In this document: positions 1 through 5,666 of the stretch, piece by piece
Layout: each line of letters starts with the position of its first letter
Position numbering within the stretch: the stretch's first letter is position 1
Origin: Omnitrophica WOR_2 bacterium GWA2_47_8
GTDB taxonomy: Bacteria > Omnitrophota > Gorgyraeia > Zapsychrales > GWA2-47-8
Length of the DNA stretch: 5,666 nt
Direction: 5' to 3'
Assembly: GCA_001805375.1 (NCBI GenBank)
Contig: MHFY01000147.1
Span: 6,444-12,109, forward strand
Program-made: the position numbers and the translations under genes
Notes under the pieces: model-generated
Database searches by the model: none
Told to the model about the DNA's origin: nothing
What the model saw: only the letters and a program-made list of their open reading frames with translations

Positions 1-836
1 AGGACGGCCGGCATCCGGTCGTGGAAAAAATGACGACAGACGCCTTTGTCCCCAACGATACCTTTTTAGACTGCGAAGAGGATCATTTTATTATTTTGAC
101 CGGCCCGAACATGGCGGGAAAATCTACTTACATCCGGCAGACAGCGATCTTGGTTATCTTAGCGCAGATGGGAAGCTACATCCCGGCCAAGTCCGCCGCC
201 ATCGGCACGATCGACAAGGTCTTTACCCGCATCGGAGCGCACGATGACATCAGTAAAGGCCAAAGTACATTTATGGTGGAGATGAATGAAACTGCGGACA
301 TCTTGAATAATTTGACCGACCGCAGTTTGATCATTTTAGATGAGATCGGCCGCGGAACTTCTACTTACGACGGATTAAGTCTCGCCTGGGCCATTGCCGA
401 ATATCTGCAGAAAACAAAGGCCCGCACCCTTTTTGCCACGCACTATCATGAACTGATCACCTTGGCGGATAAATTTAAAGGTGTAAAAAACTACAACGTG
501 GCCGTCAAAGAATGGAAAGACGAGATCATTTTCCTGCACAAGATCATCCCCGGTTCGACGGATGACAGCTACGGGATCTATGTCGCCAAGCTCGCCGGAA
601 TCCCTAAAGAGGTGATCGGCCGCTCGAAAAATATTTTAACGCAACTGGAATTAAAGAATGACGTGAAGGGAAAAATAGACGCGGAATCGCAGTTGTCTTT
701 ATTCGCGCAAAAAGCTGACCCTGTATTGGAAAAAATAAAGGAAACCTTGAAAGCGCTAGACATAAACAACTTAACACCGATCGAAGCGTTGAATAAGATA
801 CAGGAAATGAAAAATAACGTGAAGCGTATTACGTGA
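1..836 (+). CDS. mutS: DNA mismatch-repair ATPase MutS, C-terminal part (5' end outside window)
   Basis: MutS recognises mismatches and small loops and, after ATP binding, recruits MutL in the cytoplasm. The reading frame is open to the left edge and reads DGRHPVVEKM from position 3, a typical MutS stretch before the ATPase domain, so the GTG at 21 is an internal valine codon and not a start. Counting from that codon as residue 1, the Walker A motif GPNMAGKST is at 28-36, the GQSTFMVEMNET signature region at 80-91, Walker B LIILDEIGRGTS at 103-114 and the switch histidine region ATHYHEL at 139-145. QLSLF at 224-228 matches the sliding-clamp-binding consensus. The segment after it, with LTPIEAL, resembles the C-terminal MutS oligomerisation domain. 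About a third of a usual 850-residue MutS is visible. The last residues, VKRIT, and the stop codon come from a repeat element (817-849). Identity is certain; only the start is missing. Confidence 0.97.
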   Translation, partial: DGRHPVVEKMTTDAFVPNDTFLDCEEDHFIILTGPNMAGKSTYIRQTAILVILAQMGSYIPAKSAAIGTIDKVFTRIGAHDDISKGQSTFMVEMNETADILNNLTDRSLIILDEIGRGTSTYDGLSLAWAIAEYLQKTKARTLFATHYHELITLADKFKGVKNYNVAVKEWKDEIIFLHKIIPGSTDDSYGIYVAKLAGIPKEVIGRSKNILTQLELKNDVKGKIDAESQLSLFAQKADPVLEKIKETLKALDINNLTPIEALNKIQEMKNNVKRIT

Positions 837-865
837 AGCGTGAAACGTGCGCTTCACGTTTCACG
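817..865. repeat. Short tandem/palindromic repeat element at the mutS-mutL junction
   Basis: Two 14-nt direct units, ACGTGAAGCGTATT (817-830) and ACGTGAAGCGTGAA (831-844), are followed by a partial third ACGTG (845-849). The element then turns around: CGCTTCACG (850-858) is the exact reverse complement of CGTGAAGCG at 832-840, and with one extra base it also complements the copy at 817-826. The mutS stop codon (834-836) lies inside the second unit, and the element fills most of the 48-nt gap before mutL. This is seen directly. That it is a dispersed genomic repeat family is inferred from its simple, self-complementary build. Confidence 0.75.
839..865 (+). other. Perfect 11-bp hairpin between mutS and mutL
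   Basis: CGTGAAACGTG (839-849) pairs perfectly with CACGTTTCACG (855-865) around a five-base CGCTT loop. A competing 9-10 bp stem can form between CGTGAAGCG at 832-840 (or 817-826) and 850-858, so the RNA could switch between folds. No T-tract follows, so this does not look like an intrinsic terminator. It ends about 7 nt before the putative mutL ribosome binding site and 19 nt before the start codon, so it could affect translation initiation or mRNA stability; that role is inference. Confidence 0.6.
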
Positions 866-871
866 AACGAC

Positions 872-876
872 GAGAG
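872..876 (+). promoter_or_regulatory. Putative weak ribosome binding site for mutL
   Basis: GAGAG lies 8 nt before the ATG at 885. It is a weak purine-rich match to Shine-Dalgarno, but it supports the ATG at 885 over the in-frame GTG at 840, which sits inside the repeat element with no purine-rich site at the right distance. Confidence 0.4.
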
Positions 877-884
877 ACGAAAAC

Positions 885-2660
885 ATGTCCAAAGTCCATT
901 TATTACCTGAAGACGTCATCAGCAAGATCGCCGCCGGCGAGGTCATTGAGCGCCCGGCCTCAGCGGTCAAAGAGCTCATCGAGAACGCCTTGGACGCGAA
1001 CACGACCAGCCTCAAGATCCATCTGAAAGAGGCCGGCAAAACCTTGATCCACATCAAAGACACCGGCAGCGGCATTGATAAAGAAGACCTGGAGAACATA
1101 TTCCTCCGTCACGCCACCAGCAAGATCTCATCGATCAATGATCTGGATAAGATCGATTCTTTGGGATTTCGCGGGGAGGCGCTTTACAGCATTGCCGCGA
1201 TCGCGGATGTGACTCTAAAAAGCAAAACCCCAGGACAGGATTCCGGATGGGAGATCCAGATGCGCTCCGGAAAAAAGATCTCCTTTAAACCCGCGGCCTT
1301 GCCCAACGGAACGGAATTGGAGATCCGCGAACTCTTCTTCAACACCCCGGCCCGCCGGAAATTCTTAAAGTCCAATACCACCGAATTGAACCAATGCCTG
1401 AATGTGATCATCCCTTACGCCCTCTTCCATTATCATTGCCGCTTTCTGGTCACCCATGAGGGAAAAACATTATTGGACCTAAATCCGCACGCGACCGTTA
1501 CCGAACGCATGGCCGCGATCCTGAATTTAAACCGGGAAGACCTTATCGAAAAACAATACCACGCCAAGGAAAGCAATATCGCCATCAAAGCGGTTCTGGG
1601 CAACATCAACATCAAGCGGCCGCAAAGGGACCTGCAATTCATCTTTATCAACGGCCGGCCCGTGCAGAATAAAGGGATCTCATTTCATTTAAATCAGGTT
1701 TATCAATTGATCTTTCCTAAAGGGCATTTTCCGGCGTTCGCGGTCTTTATCGAAATGCCGCCCCAGGACCTGGACGTGAATATCCATCCGACCAAACGCG
1801 AAGTTAAGATCAAGAATGAATACCAACTTACTTCAATTCTGCGCGAAATGTGTGAGCATGCGTTGATGACGCAGGGACAGGCGAAGCAAGCTATCAGTCC
1901 TCAGTCATCAGCTATCAGCGAAAGCGTAATACAAAAAGCGATAAAAAACGACACTGAAAAAACTTTTGAAACAACGCCGGCTCCGGAATTTTTAGAAGAC
2001 ACGCATGCGCCCGCATCCAGCGAACCGTACGCCTATCCTCATGCCGATGCCCAAGCTCAGATCCAGGAACATCTCTTTTCCGTCGAAGATCAAAACCTGC
2101 AATCCAAACTTTCCCGCGCCCGCTTTCTCGGTTCTTTCATAAACAAATTCCTGATCTTTGAATTTGATAAGTCCCTATTTGTCGTGGACCAGCACGCGGC
2201 GCAGGAACGGATCGCCTATGAGGCCTTTATCCGGCAGATGGATAAAGGAAAGATCGAAGTGCAGGAACTTTTAAGCCCCATCACGTTAAAACTCACGCCT
2301 CAGGAAAAGGTCGCCTTTGAAAGATCAAAAGATAAATTGGAAGAATTAGGATTATCCAGTTCTTTTTTTGATGATGAGACGCTGGCCATCCATTCCTATC
2401 CGATCCTGCTTAAAAACCCTGAACCGGCCATGCGACATCTGTTATCCGGGGAGAATATCAGCCACTGCGATCACGAAACCATTGCCCGCCGCGCCTGCCG
2501 CTCATCTGTCATGGCCGGTGATTTCTTAAATAAAGAAAAGGCCGAATACCAGCGCGACCAATTGATCAAATGCAAAGATCCTTTCACTTGTCCGCACGGA
2601 CGGCCGACGGTCATCGAAATGTCGGAAAAATTCCTTGATAAACAATTCCTTAGGACGTAA
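885..2660 (+). CDS. mutL: DNA mismatch-repair endonuclease MutL
   Basis: MutL is the ATP-driven matchmaker that acts after MutS; in this type it also nicks the daughter strand. The ATG at 885 gives 591 residues beginning MSKVHLLPEDVISKIAAGEV, the canonical MutL N-terminus; the frame also runs back to a GTG at 840, but those 15 codons are repeat-derived. The GHKL ATPase shows KELIENALDA with E30 and N34, DTGSGI at 59-64, GFRGEAL at 94-100, NTPARRKFL at 153-161 and DLDVNIHPTKREVK at 295-308. A low-complexity linker covers about 330-410. The C-terminal dimerisation/nuclease domain has the full metal-binding motif DQHAAQERIAYE at 435-446, a clamp-binding QELLSP at 460-465, ACR at 537-539, CPHGRP at 569-574 and a terminal FLR. 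Having these motifs predicts endonuclease activity, as in bacteria without MutH. It lies 48 nt after mutS and abuts the next gene. Length is normal for the family. Confidence 0.97.
   Translation: MSKVHLLPEDVISKIAAGEVIERPASAVKELIENALDANTTSLKIHLKEAGKTLIHIKDTGSGIDKEDLENIFLRHATSKISSINDLDKIDSLGFRGEALYSIAAIADVTLKSKTPGQDSGWEIQMRSGKKISFKPAALPNGTELEIRELFFNTPARRKFLKSNTTELNQCLNVIIPYALFHYHCRFLVTHEGKTLLDLNPHATVTERMAAILNLNREDLIEKQYHAKESNIAIKAVLGNINIKRPQRDLQFIFINGRPVQNKGISFHLNQVYQLIFPKGHFPAFAVFIEMPPQDLDVNIHPTKREVKIKNEYQLTSILREMCEHALMTQGQAKQAISPQSSAISESVIQKAIKNDTEKTFETTPAPEFLEDTHAPASSEPYAYPHADAQAQIQEHLFSVEDQNLQSKLSRARFLGSFINKFLIFEFDKSLFVVDQHAAQERIAYEAFIRQMDKGKIEVQELLSPITLKLTPQEKVAFERSKDKLEELGLSSSFFDDETLAIHSYPILLKNPEPAMRHLLSGENISHCDHETIARRACRSSVMAGDFLNKEKAEYQRDQLIKCKDPFTCPHGRPTVIEMSEKFLDKQFLRT
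1889..1919 (+). repeat. AGCTATCAG-type direct repeat inside the mutL linker
   Basis: AGCTATCAG occurs at 1889-1897 and again at 1910-1918, 21 nt apart, separated by the related TCCTCAGTCATC. The 21-nt spacing equals seven codons, so the reading frame is kept and the repeat encodes AISPQSSAIS, residues 336-345 of MutL. It falls in the variable, presumably disordered linker between the ATPase and nuclease domains, where extra residues are tolerated. The direct repeat is seen; origin by insertion of a mobile or simple-repeat element is inference. Confidence 0.5.
2652..2655 (+). promoter_or_regulatory. Ribosome binding site of the peptidase gene inside the mutL 3' end
   Basis: AGGA lies 5 nt before the ATG at 2661, within the last codons of mutL. 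The mutL stop TAA (2658-2660) directly touches that ATG, so terminating ribosomes could restart here (translational coupling). Confidence 0.5.
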
Positions 2661-3449
2661 ATGCGTTTCTTCCACCTCGGCCTGACCTTTCTATTCCTGT
2701 TCCTATCCGCTCATTTTACTTTTGCTCAAGAGATCAAGACCGACCATTTTATCCTTCATTACGGAAAGGCCTTGTCCGATGCTGACGCCCAAAAGGTCCT
2801 CTCCCGCGCCGAATATTATTACCGCAACATAGCGGACCTGATCGGTTCCGCCGGTTATTCAAAATTCTGGACCTGGGACAAGAGAGTCCTGATCACCGTT
2901 TATGATGACCCTGAAGCCTTTACCAAAGAGACCGGCCAGCCGCCTTGGTCCAATGGTTATGTGCAATTTGATTCGCGGGTTGATCTTACCAAATCCATTG
3001 CCACTTTCCGACAAAGCGAGAATTTCAGCGATGCGATCCTGCCTCATGAAATAAGCCATCTGCTTTTACACGATTTTCTAGGAAACACGGCCGGAATTCC
3101 GCTTTGGTTCGATGAAGGATTGGCCCAGCTGCAGGAAAAAGATAAACTGCCCGTGGCAAAGACGATAATGAAAGCCCTCGTCTCTAAACAAAGACATATC
3201 CCTCTCTCCTCGCTCATGCCCATGGATATCCGGAAAGAAAAAGATGCCGCCACGATAAAGATCTTTTACGCCCAAAGCCTATCGGTCGTGGATTTTCTGA
3301 TCAACAAATACGGGAAGGTCTATTTTCGGGATCTCTGCCTCGCGCTGAAGAATGGAAAAACTTTTGAATCCGCCCTTATCAGTGCCTATCCGGGAATATT
3401 AGGTTCTCTATCCGACCTGGAACGACAGTGGATGCAGTCTGTAAAATAA
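2661..3449 (+). CDS. Secreted peptidase-MA-like zinc metalloprotease (gluzincin)
   Basis: This is a predicted exported zinc-dependent peptidase of 262 residues; its substrate is unknown. Residues 1-22 form a signal peptide: R2, a phenylalanine/leucine-rich core, and a likely cleavage after FTFA before QE. No cysteine follows the cut site, so it is not a lipoprotein. The active-site helix is LPHEISHLLLH with H129, E130 and H133, and the third zinc ligand is probably E152 in PLWFDEGLA, 19 residues later. This HExxH...WFxEG arrangement is typical of the peptidase MA family (Peptidase_MA_2-like). The later YAQSLSVVDFLINKYG (203-218) also matches the usual C-terminal helix of these proteins. All catalytic residues are present, so it should be active. 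It starts immediately after the mutL stop and is the last gene of the operon, ending 16 nt before a convergent gene. A link to mismatch repair is not suggested by its sequence. Family is fairly sure, function open. Confidence 0.85.
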   Translation: MRFFHLGLTFLFLFLSAHFTFAQEIKTDHFILHYGKALSDADAQKVLSRAEYYYRNIADLIGSAGYSKFWTWDKRVLITVYDDPEAFTKETGQPPWSNGYVQFDSRVDLTKSIATFRQSENFSDAILPHEISHLLLHDFLGNTAGIPLWFDEGLAQLQEKDKLPVAKTIMKALVSKQRHIPLSSLMPMDIRKEKDAATIKIFYAQSLSVVDFLINKYGKVYFRDLCLALKNGKTFESALISAYPGILGSLSDLERQWMQSVK

Positions 3450-3495
3450 CCACGACTATCCATCTTTACGGACCTAACCTGCCTCCACTGTTTTT
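3426..3495 (+). terminator. Possible intrinsic terminator of the mutS-mutL-peptidase operon
   Basis: CAGTGGATGCAG (3426-3437) pairs with CTGCCTCCACTG (3479-3490) over 12 positions with one mismatch, and TTTTT follows at 3491-3495. Inside it, 3438-3445 can pair with 3465-3472 (eight pairs, one of them G-U), leaving a 6-nt bulge and a 19-nt loop. The left arm is in the peptidase coding end and the right arm is in the end of the minus-strand gene. The structure is long and imperfect, so this is a moderate call. On the minus strand no good T-tract follows. Confidence 0.4.
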
Positions 3496-5666
3496 CCATC
3501 GTATATAATAAAACCATTCCAACCAGTAACGATCGTGGTTCCTTTTAGAATGCCAGGCCCAGCTTAATAAAATACCACCCATAAAACCGAAAAGCAGATA
3601 ATCAACCCCCCAAAGACGAACGACAATTTCTCTTCCTCCGATATAAAGCGCCTGCAAAACCGTAGCGAACAGCGCCATCTTAAAGATGCTACCTTGGGTC
3701 TTTTCCATATAAAGATGCGCCGCTGTAAACAGCAGAACAGAAACAGCAAAACCTAATAAGGGAAGCCCAAAAGTGTAAGAAAAGATCAATTCAAAGAGAA
3801 CAAACCGATAACGGATCTCTTCGGCTAAAGGACCCCAAAAAACCAACACAGAAAACGGATATTCCATGAGATGTTTATCCTTACGGTCCATAAGAAGCGT
3901 AACCGCATCAAATACAATCGTCATACCCAAAACAATTAAAATAATAACTGACTGCACGCCATGAACATTAAACAAAAGTAAAAAAAAGCCCGCGATAAGT
4001 GATAGGTAAGAAATAATGATCGCGGTATAAGTGACGGCCTTCATCACTTTGGGATAAGAAAATGTTTTTATTCGCTCATCATGGACCGACAGCGGCGCCA
4101 CACGCCAGCGGCCGAAAATACGGGTAAGATTGGAAATGATGTTGTAAGCCATGTGCGTGAAAATATTAGCGGCAAAACCCCAAAGGATACTTACCCAGAA
4201 ACCATGACCATGAGCATTAAGTATCCAAATTGTTATCACCATCCCCGCCCAGATAAGGGCAATGCCGACGCCGCGCCAAAACTTTTGCCATTTTGTTGTA
4301 CTGTGATGATCTTTATAAAATTTAAAAGGATTTAAGGTTCGATGAATTTCACAGAAGGGAGAGAGGAGAATTTCGGAGAATACCTCAACCGCCCAGTGCG
4401 GCGGGGCCTTCCAGCCAGAAAACCGCAAAATCCTTCGCCCGGCAATGTAGGTTTCCGGAAGCGTGAGGGTGTCTTCAGGATCCCCCTCCTCTGTTCTGAC
4501 CAATCCTAATTTTAACTCAAGTTTTCCTATCAAATCCTGAAGATGCGCCTGAAGATCCGTCAACTTAATGCCGCATAAGCCTCGCACCATAATATCAAAC
4601 TCATCAAAGAGCGCTTCGCCCGTATCTTGCTCCTGCCGGGTAATGGCAACTAAGGCCGCGGTCACTAATTGCGCGGCTTCGGTCAATAACGCCAATCTTC
4701 TTCCCAAATCCTTCCCTGGCCTGGCTTCCTGCATTAACTGTGCTATTCGAGATATTCTTCTTCGTAAATCCTCTCTTCGCTCACCAGCCGCTTCGCTCGC
4801 CGGCAAATCAACTTTTTCCAAACGGACCCCTTTTGTATCTTCAAGGGGAGCAATAAGCATAAGCGGCCTGTTGTCGATAATATCTTTGGCTGCCTCGGCC
4901 CGTAAAATGAAAGGAATAAACCCTATGCGGGATTTTTCCGTAAGGTCAACTGAGGGCCCAATATGTTTGATAACTTCTTCTCCCACGCTTTCCGCGCCAA
5001 TGGATGTATGGCCTTGTCGAATGGCCTCTAACAAGGTCTGCCTGATGGTTTTGCCATTTGCGGGATCAATTTTTTTGGTTAAAACATCCTGTTTAATATC
5101 CCCAAACAGATCCTCAAAGGCTATCTCTCCCGGGTGAATAAATTTTTTATGCAGTTCTGATTTGCTTTTTCGCCTTGATCTCTCAGCCATGTCCACCGAA
5201 GTATTCTGTACGTAATCATTCACCTGCCGGGAAAAAAAGTATTGGTTCCATCTTTTAGTCCTTTCCTCCCCCATCACCATGGGAATAGCGCGAAACTCTC
5301 CCGAGGCGCGCATTTCGATGATGACCGGTGTATTTCGAATTCCCTTGGATCTTAAACGATGGTGCCCCACACTCACTTCTCCTGTTTCATTTCCCTTATA
5401 ATCTCCTTCCAGGTAGATCGGATCACCGTGTTGCTCAAATAATTGTCCGATCGTGTTCATTTTGAAAGTCATATCATAAATAAAAACCACATCCAAACCC
5501 TTGGACGTTACCACCCGCCTGAATATCCGCCGCTCTAAAAGGCGCCTTTGCGGCTCATCTGTTTTATGATAAATAAAGATCCACAAAGGCATGCCGTGGA
5601 AAAAATACGCCCAATAAGGCGCATGGTTATAGGCCTCATCCAAAGAACCATCCTCTCTGGCTCCGA
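3466..5666 (-). CDS. Large membrane protein with C-terminal CPBP (CAAX/Abi) intramembrane protease domain (5' end outside window)
   Basis: The frame is open to the right edge (GAREDGS precedes the TTG codon at 5643), so the start is not seen and at least 733 residues are encoded. Counting from that TTG codon, residues 1 to about 450 are soluble and largely unrecognised. They include a GHHRLRSKG motif (93-101) followed by TPVIIEM, a basic stretch at 155-167, and a charged, helical 285-340 region. Hydrophobic segments begin near 458 (about 458-478, 482-505, 535-560, 563-585 and several more to 697). The CPBP signature is complete: EEIRYR (EExxxR) at 608-613, FTAAH (FxxxH) at 639-643 and HSKRN (HxxxN) at 698-702. 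CPBP enzymes are glutamate-dependent intramembrane proteases that process prenylated proteins or peptides, or serve in bacteriocin self-immunity; the substrate here is unknown. Ordinary family members have about 200-300 residues, so the long N-terminal part is unusual. It ends 16 nt from the convergent peptidase gene. Confidence 0.85.
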   Translation of the reverse strand, partial: GAREDGSLDEAYNHAPYWAYFFHGMPLWIFIYHKTDEPQRRLLERRIFRRVVTSKGLDVVFIYDMTFKMNTIGQLFEQHGDPIYLEGDYKGNETGEVSVGHHRLRSKGIRNTPVIIEMRASGEFRAIPMVMGEERTKRWNQYFFSRQVNDYVQNTSVDMAERSRRKSKSELHKKFIHPGEIAFEDLFGDIKQDVLTKKIDPANGKTIRQTLLEAIRQGHTSIGAESVGEEVIKHIGPSVDLTEKSRIGFIPFILRAEAAKDIIDNRPLMLIAPLEDTKGVRLEKVDLPASEAAGERREDLRRRISRIAQLMQEARPGKDLGRRLALLTEAAQLVTAALVAITRQEQDTGEALFDEFDIMVRGLCGIKLTDLQAHLQDLIGKLELKLGLVRTEEGDPEDTLTLPETYIAGRRILRFSGWKAPPHWAVEVFSEILLSPFCEIHRTLNPFKFYKDHHSTTKWQKFWRGVGIALIWAGMVITIWILNAHGHGFWVSILWGFAANIFTHMAYNIISNLTRIFGRWRVAPLSVHDERIKTFSYPKVMKAVTYTAIIISYLSLIAGFFLLLFNVHGVQSVIILIVLGMTIVFDAVTLLMDRKDKHLMEYPFSVLVFWGPLAEEIRYRFVLFELIFSYTFGLPLLGFAVSVLLFTAAHLYMEKTQGSIFKMALFATVLQALYIGGREIVVRLWGVDYLLFGFMGGILLSWAWHSKRNHDRYWLEWFYYIRWKNSGGRLGP

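Noticed and set aside
21..23. GTG as a start codon for mutS
   Set aside because: The frame continues upstream to the window edge with DGRHPV, a typical internal MutS motif, so the gene is simply cut by the window.
839..865. Hairpin as a transcription terminator between mutS and mutL
   Set aside because: No T-tract follows the stem on either strand, and mutS and mutL are expected to be co-transcribed.
817..865. CRISPR array or insertion-sequence end
   Set aside because: Units are only 14 nt, tandem without spacers, and there is no transposase or target duplication visible nearby.
854..1651. Three minus-strand open frames of 72-81 codons under mutL
   Set aside because: All are antisense to well-conserved MutL ATPase codons and carry no coding signature of their own.
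4081..4335. An 84-codon open frame on the plus strand
   Set aside because: It lies antisense to the membrane-domain part of the CPBP gene, has no ribosome site or family resemblance.
4568..5137. A 189-codon open frame on the plus strand
   Set aside because: It is fully antisense to the CPBP-protein gene, has serine-rich, low-information composition and no recognisable motif; it is a shadow of the opposite coding strand.
5641..5643. TTG as a start codon for the CPBP protein
   Set aside because: The frame stays open through the right edge with no stop and no convincing ribosome site before this codon; leucine within a longer protein is more likely.

Overview
The window is a 5.7 kb piece of a bacterial chromosome. 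It holds the end of a mismatch-repair operon and, convergent to it, a large membrane-protein gene that runs off the right edge. Plus strand: the ATPase and C-terminal part of mutS (cut by the left edge), mutL (complete, start reassigned to the ATG at 885), and a secreted peptidase-MA-like zinc metalloprotease whose ATG follows the mutL stop with no gap. Minus strand: a protein of more than 730 residues with a C-terminal CPBP (CAAX-protease/bacteriocin-processing, Abi) intramembrane protease domain behind about 450 soluble residues of unknown function. Its true start lies beyond the right edge.

The repair genes point to methyl-independent (MutH-less) mismatch repair. MutL carries the complete DQHA(X)2E(X)4E endonuclease motif with its ACR and CPHGRP partners. 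MutS has a consensus sliding-clamp peptide (QLSLF) and MutL has a QxxLxP clamp motif, so both proteins are probably coupled to the beta clamp of the replisome. The downstream peptidase has no obvious role in repair and is probably just co-transcribed.

Two small repeat elements are the least ordinary DNA here. A 14-nt tandem and palindromic element built from ACGTGAAGCG/ACGTG units covers the mutS-mutL junction, supplies the last codons and stop of mutS, and creates a false upstream GTG start for mutL. A second repeat, of the AGCTATCAG type, sits in frame inside the disordered linker of MutL. An imperfect hairpin followed by TTTTT lies over the convergent gene ends and may terminate the plus-strand operon.

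The organism cannot be fixed from this window. Moderate GC, firmicute-like MutL motifs, short simple repeats in gene junctions, a very long CPBP protein and a co-directional peptidase-MA gene suggest an uncultured bacterium. Candidatus Omnitrophota or a similar lineage is my tentative guess from memory, not a demonstrated assignment. No RNA genes, insertion sequences, CRISPR arrays or gene-free stretches over 300 bases were seen; the longest gap between genes is 48 nt.
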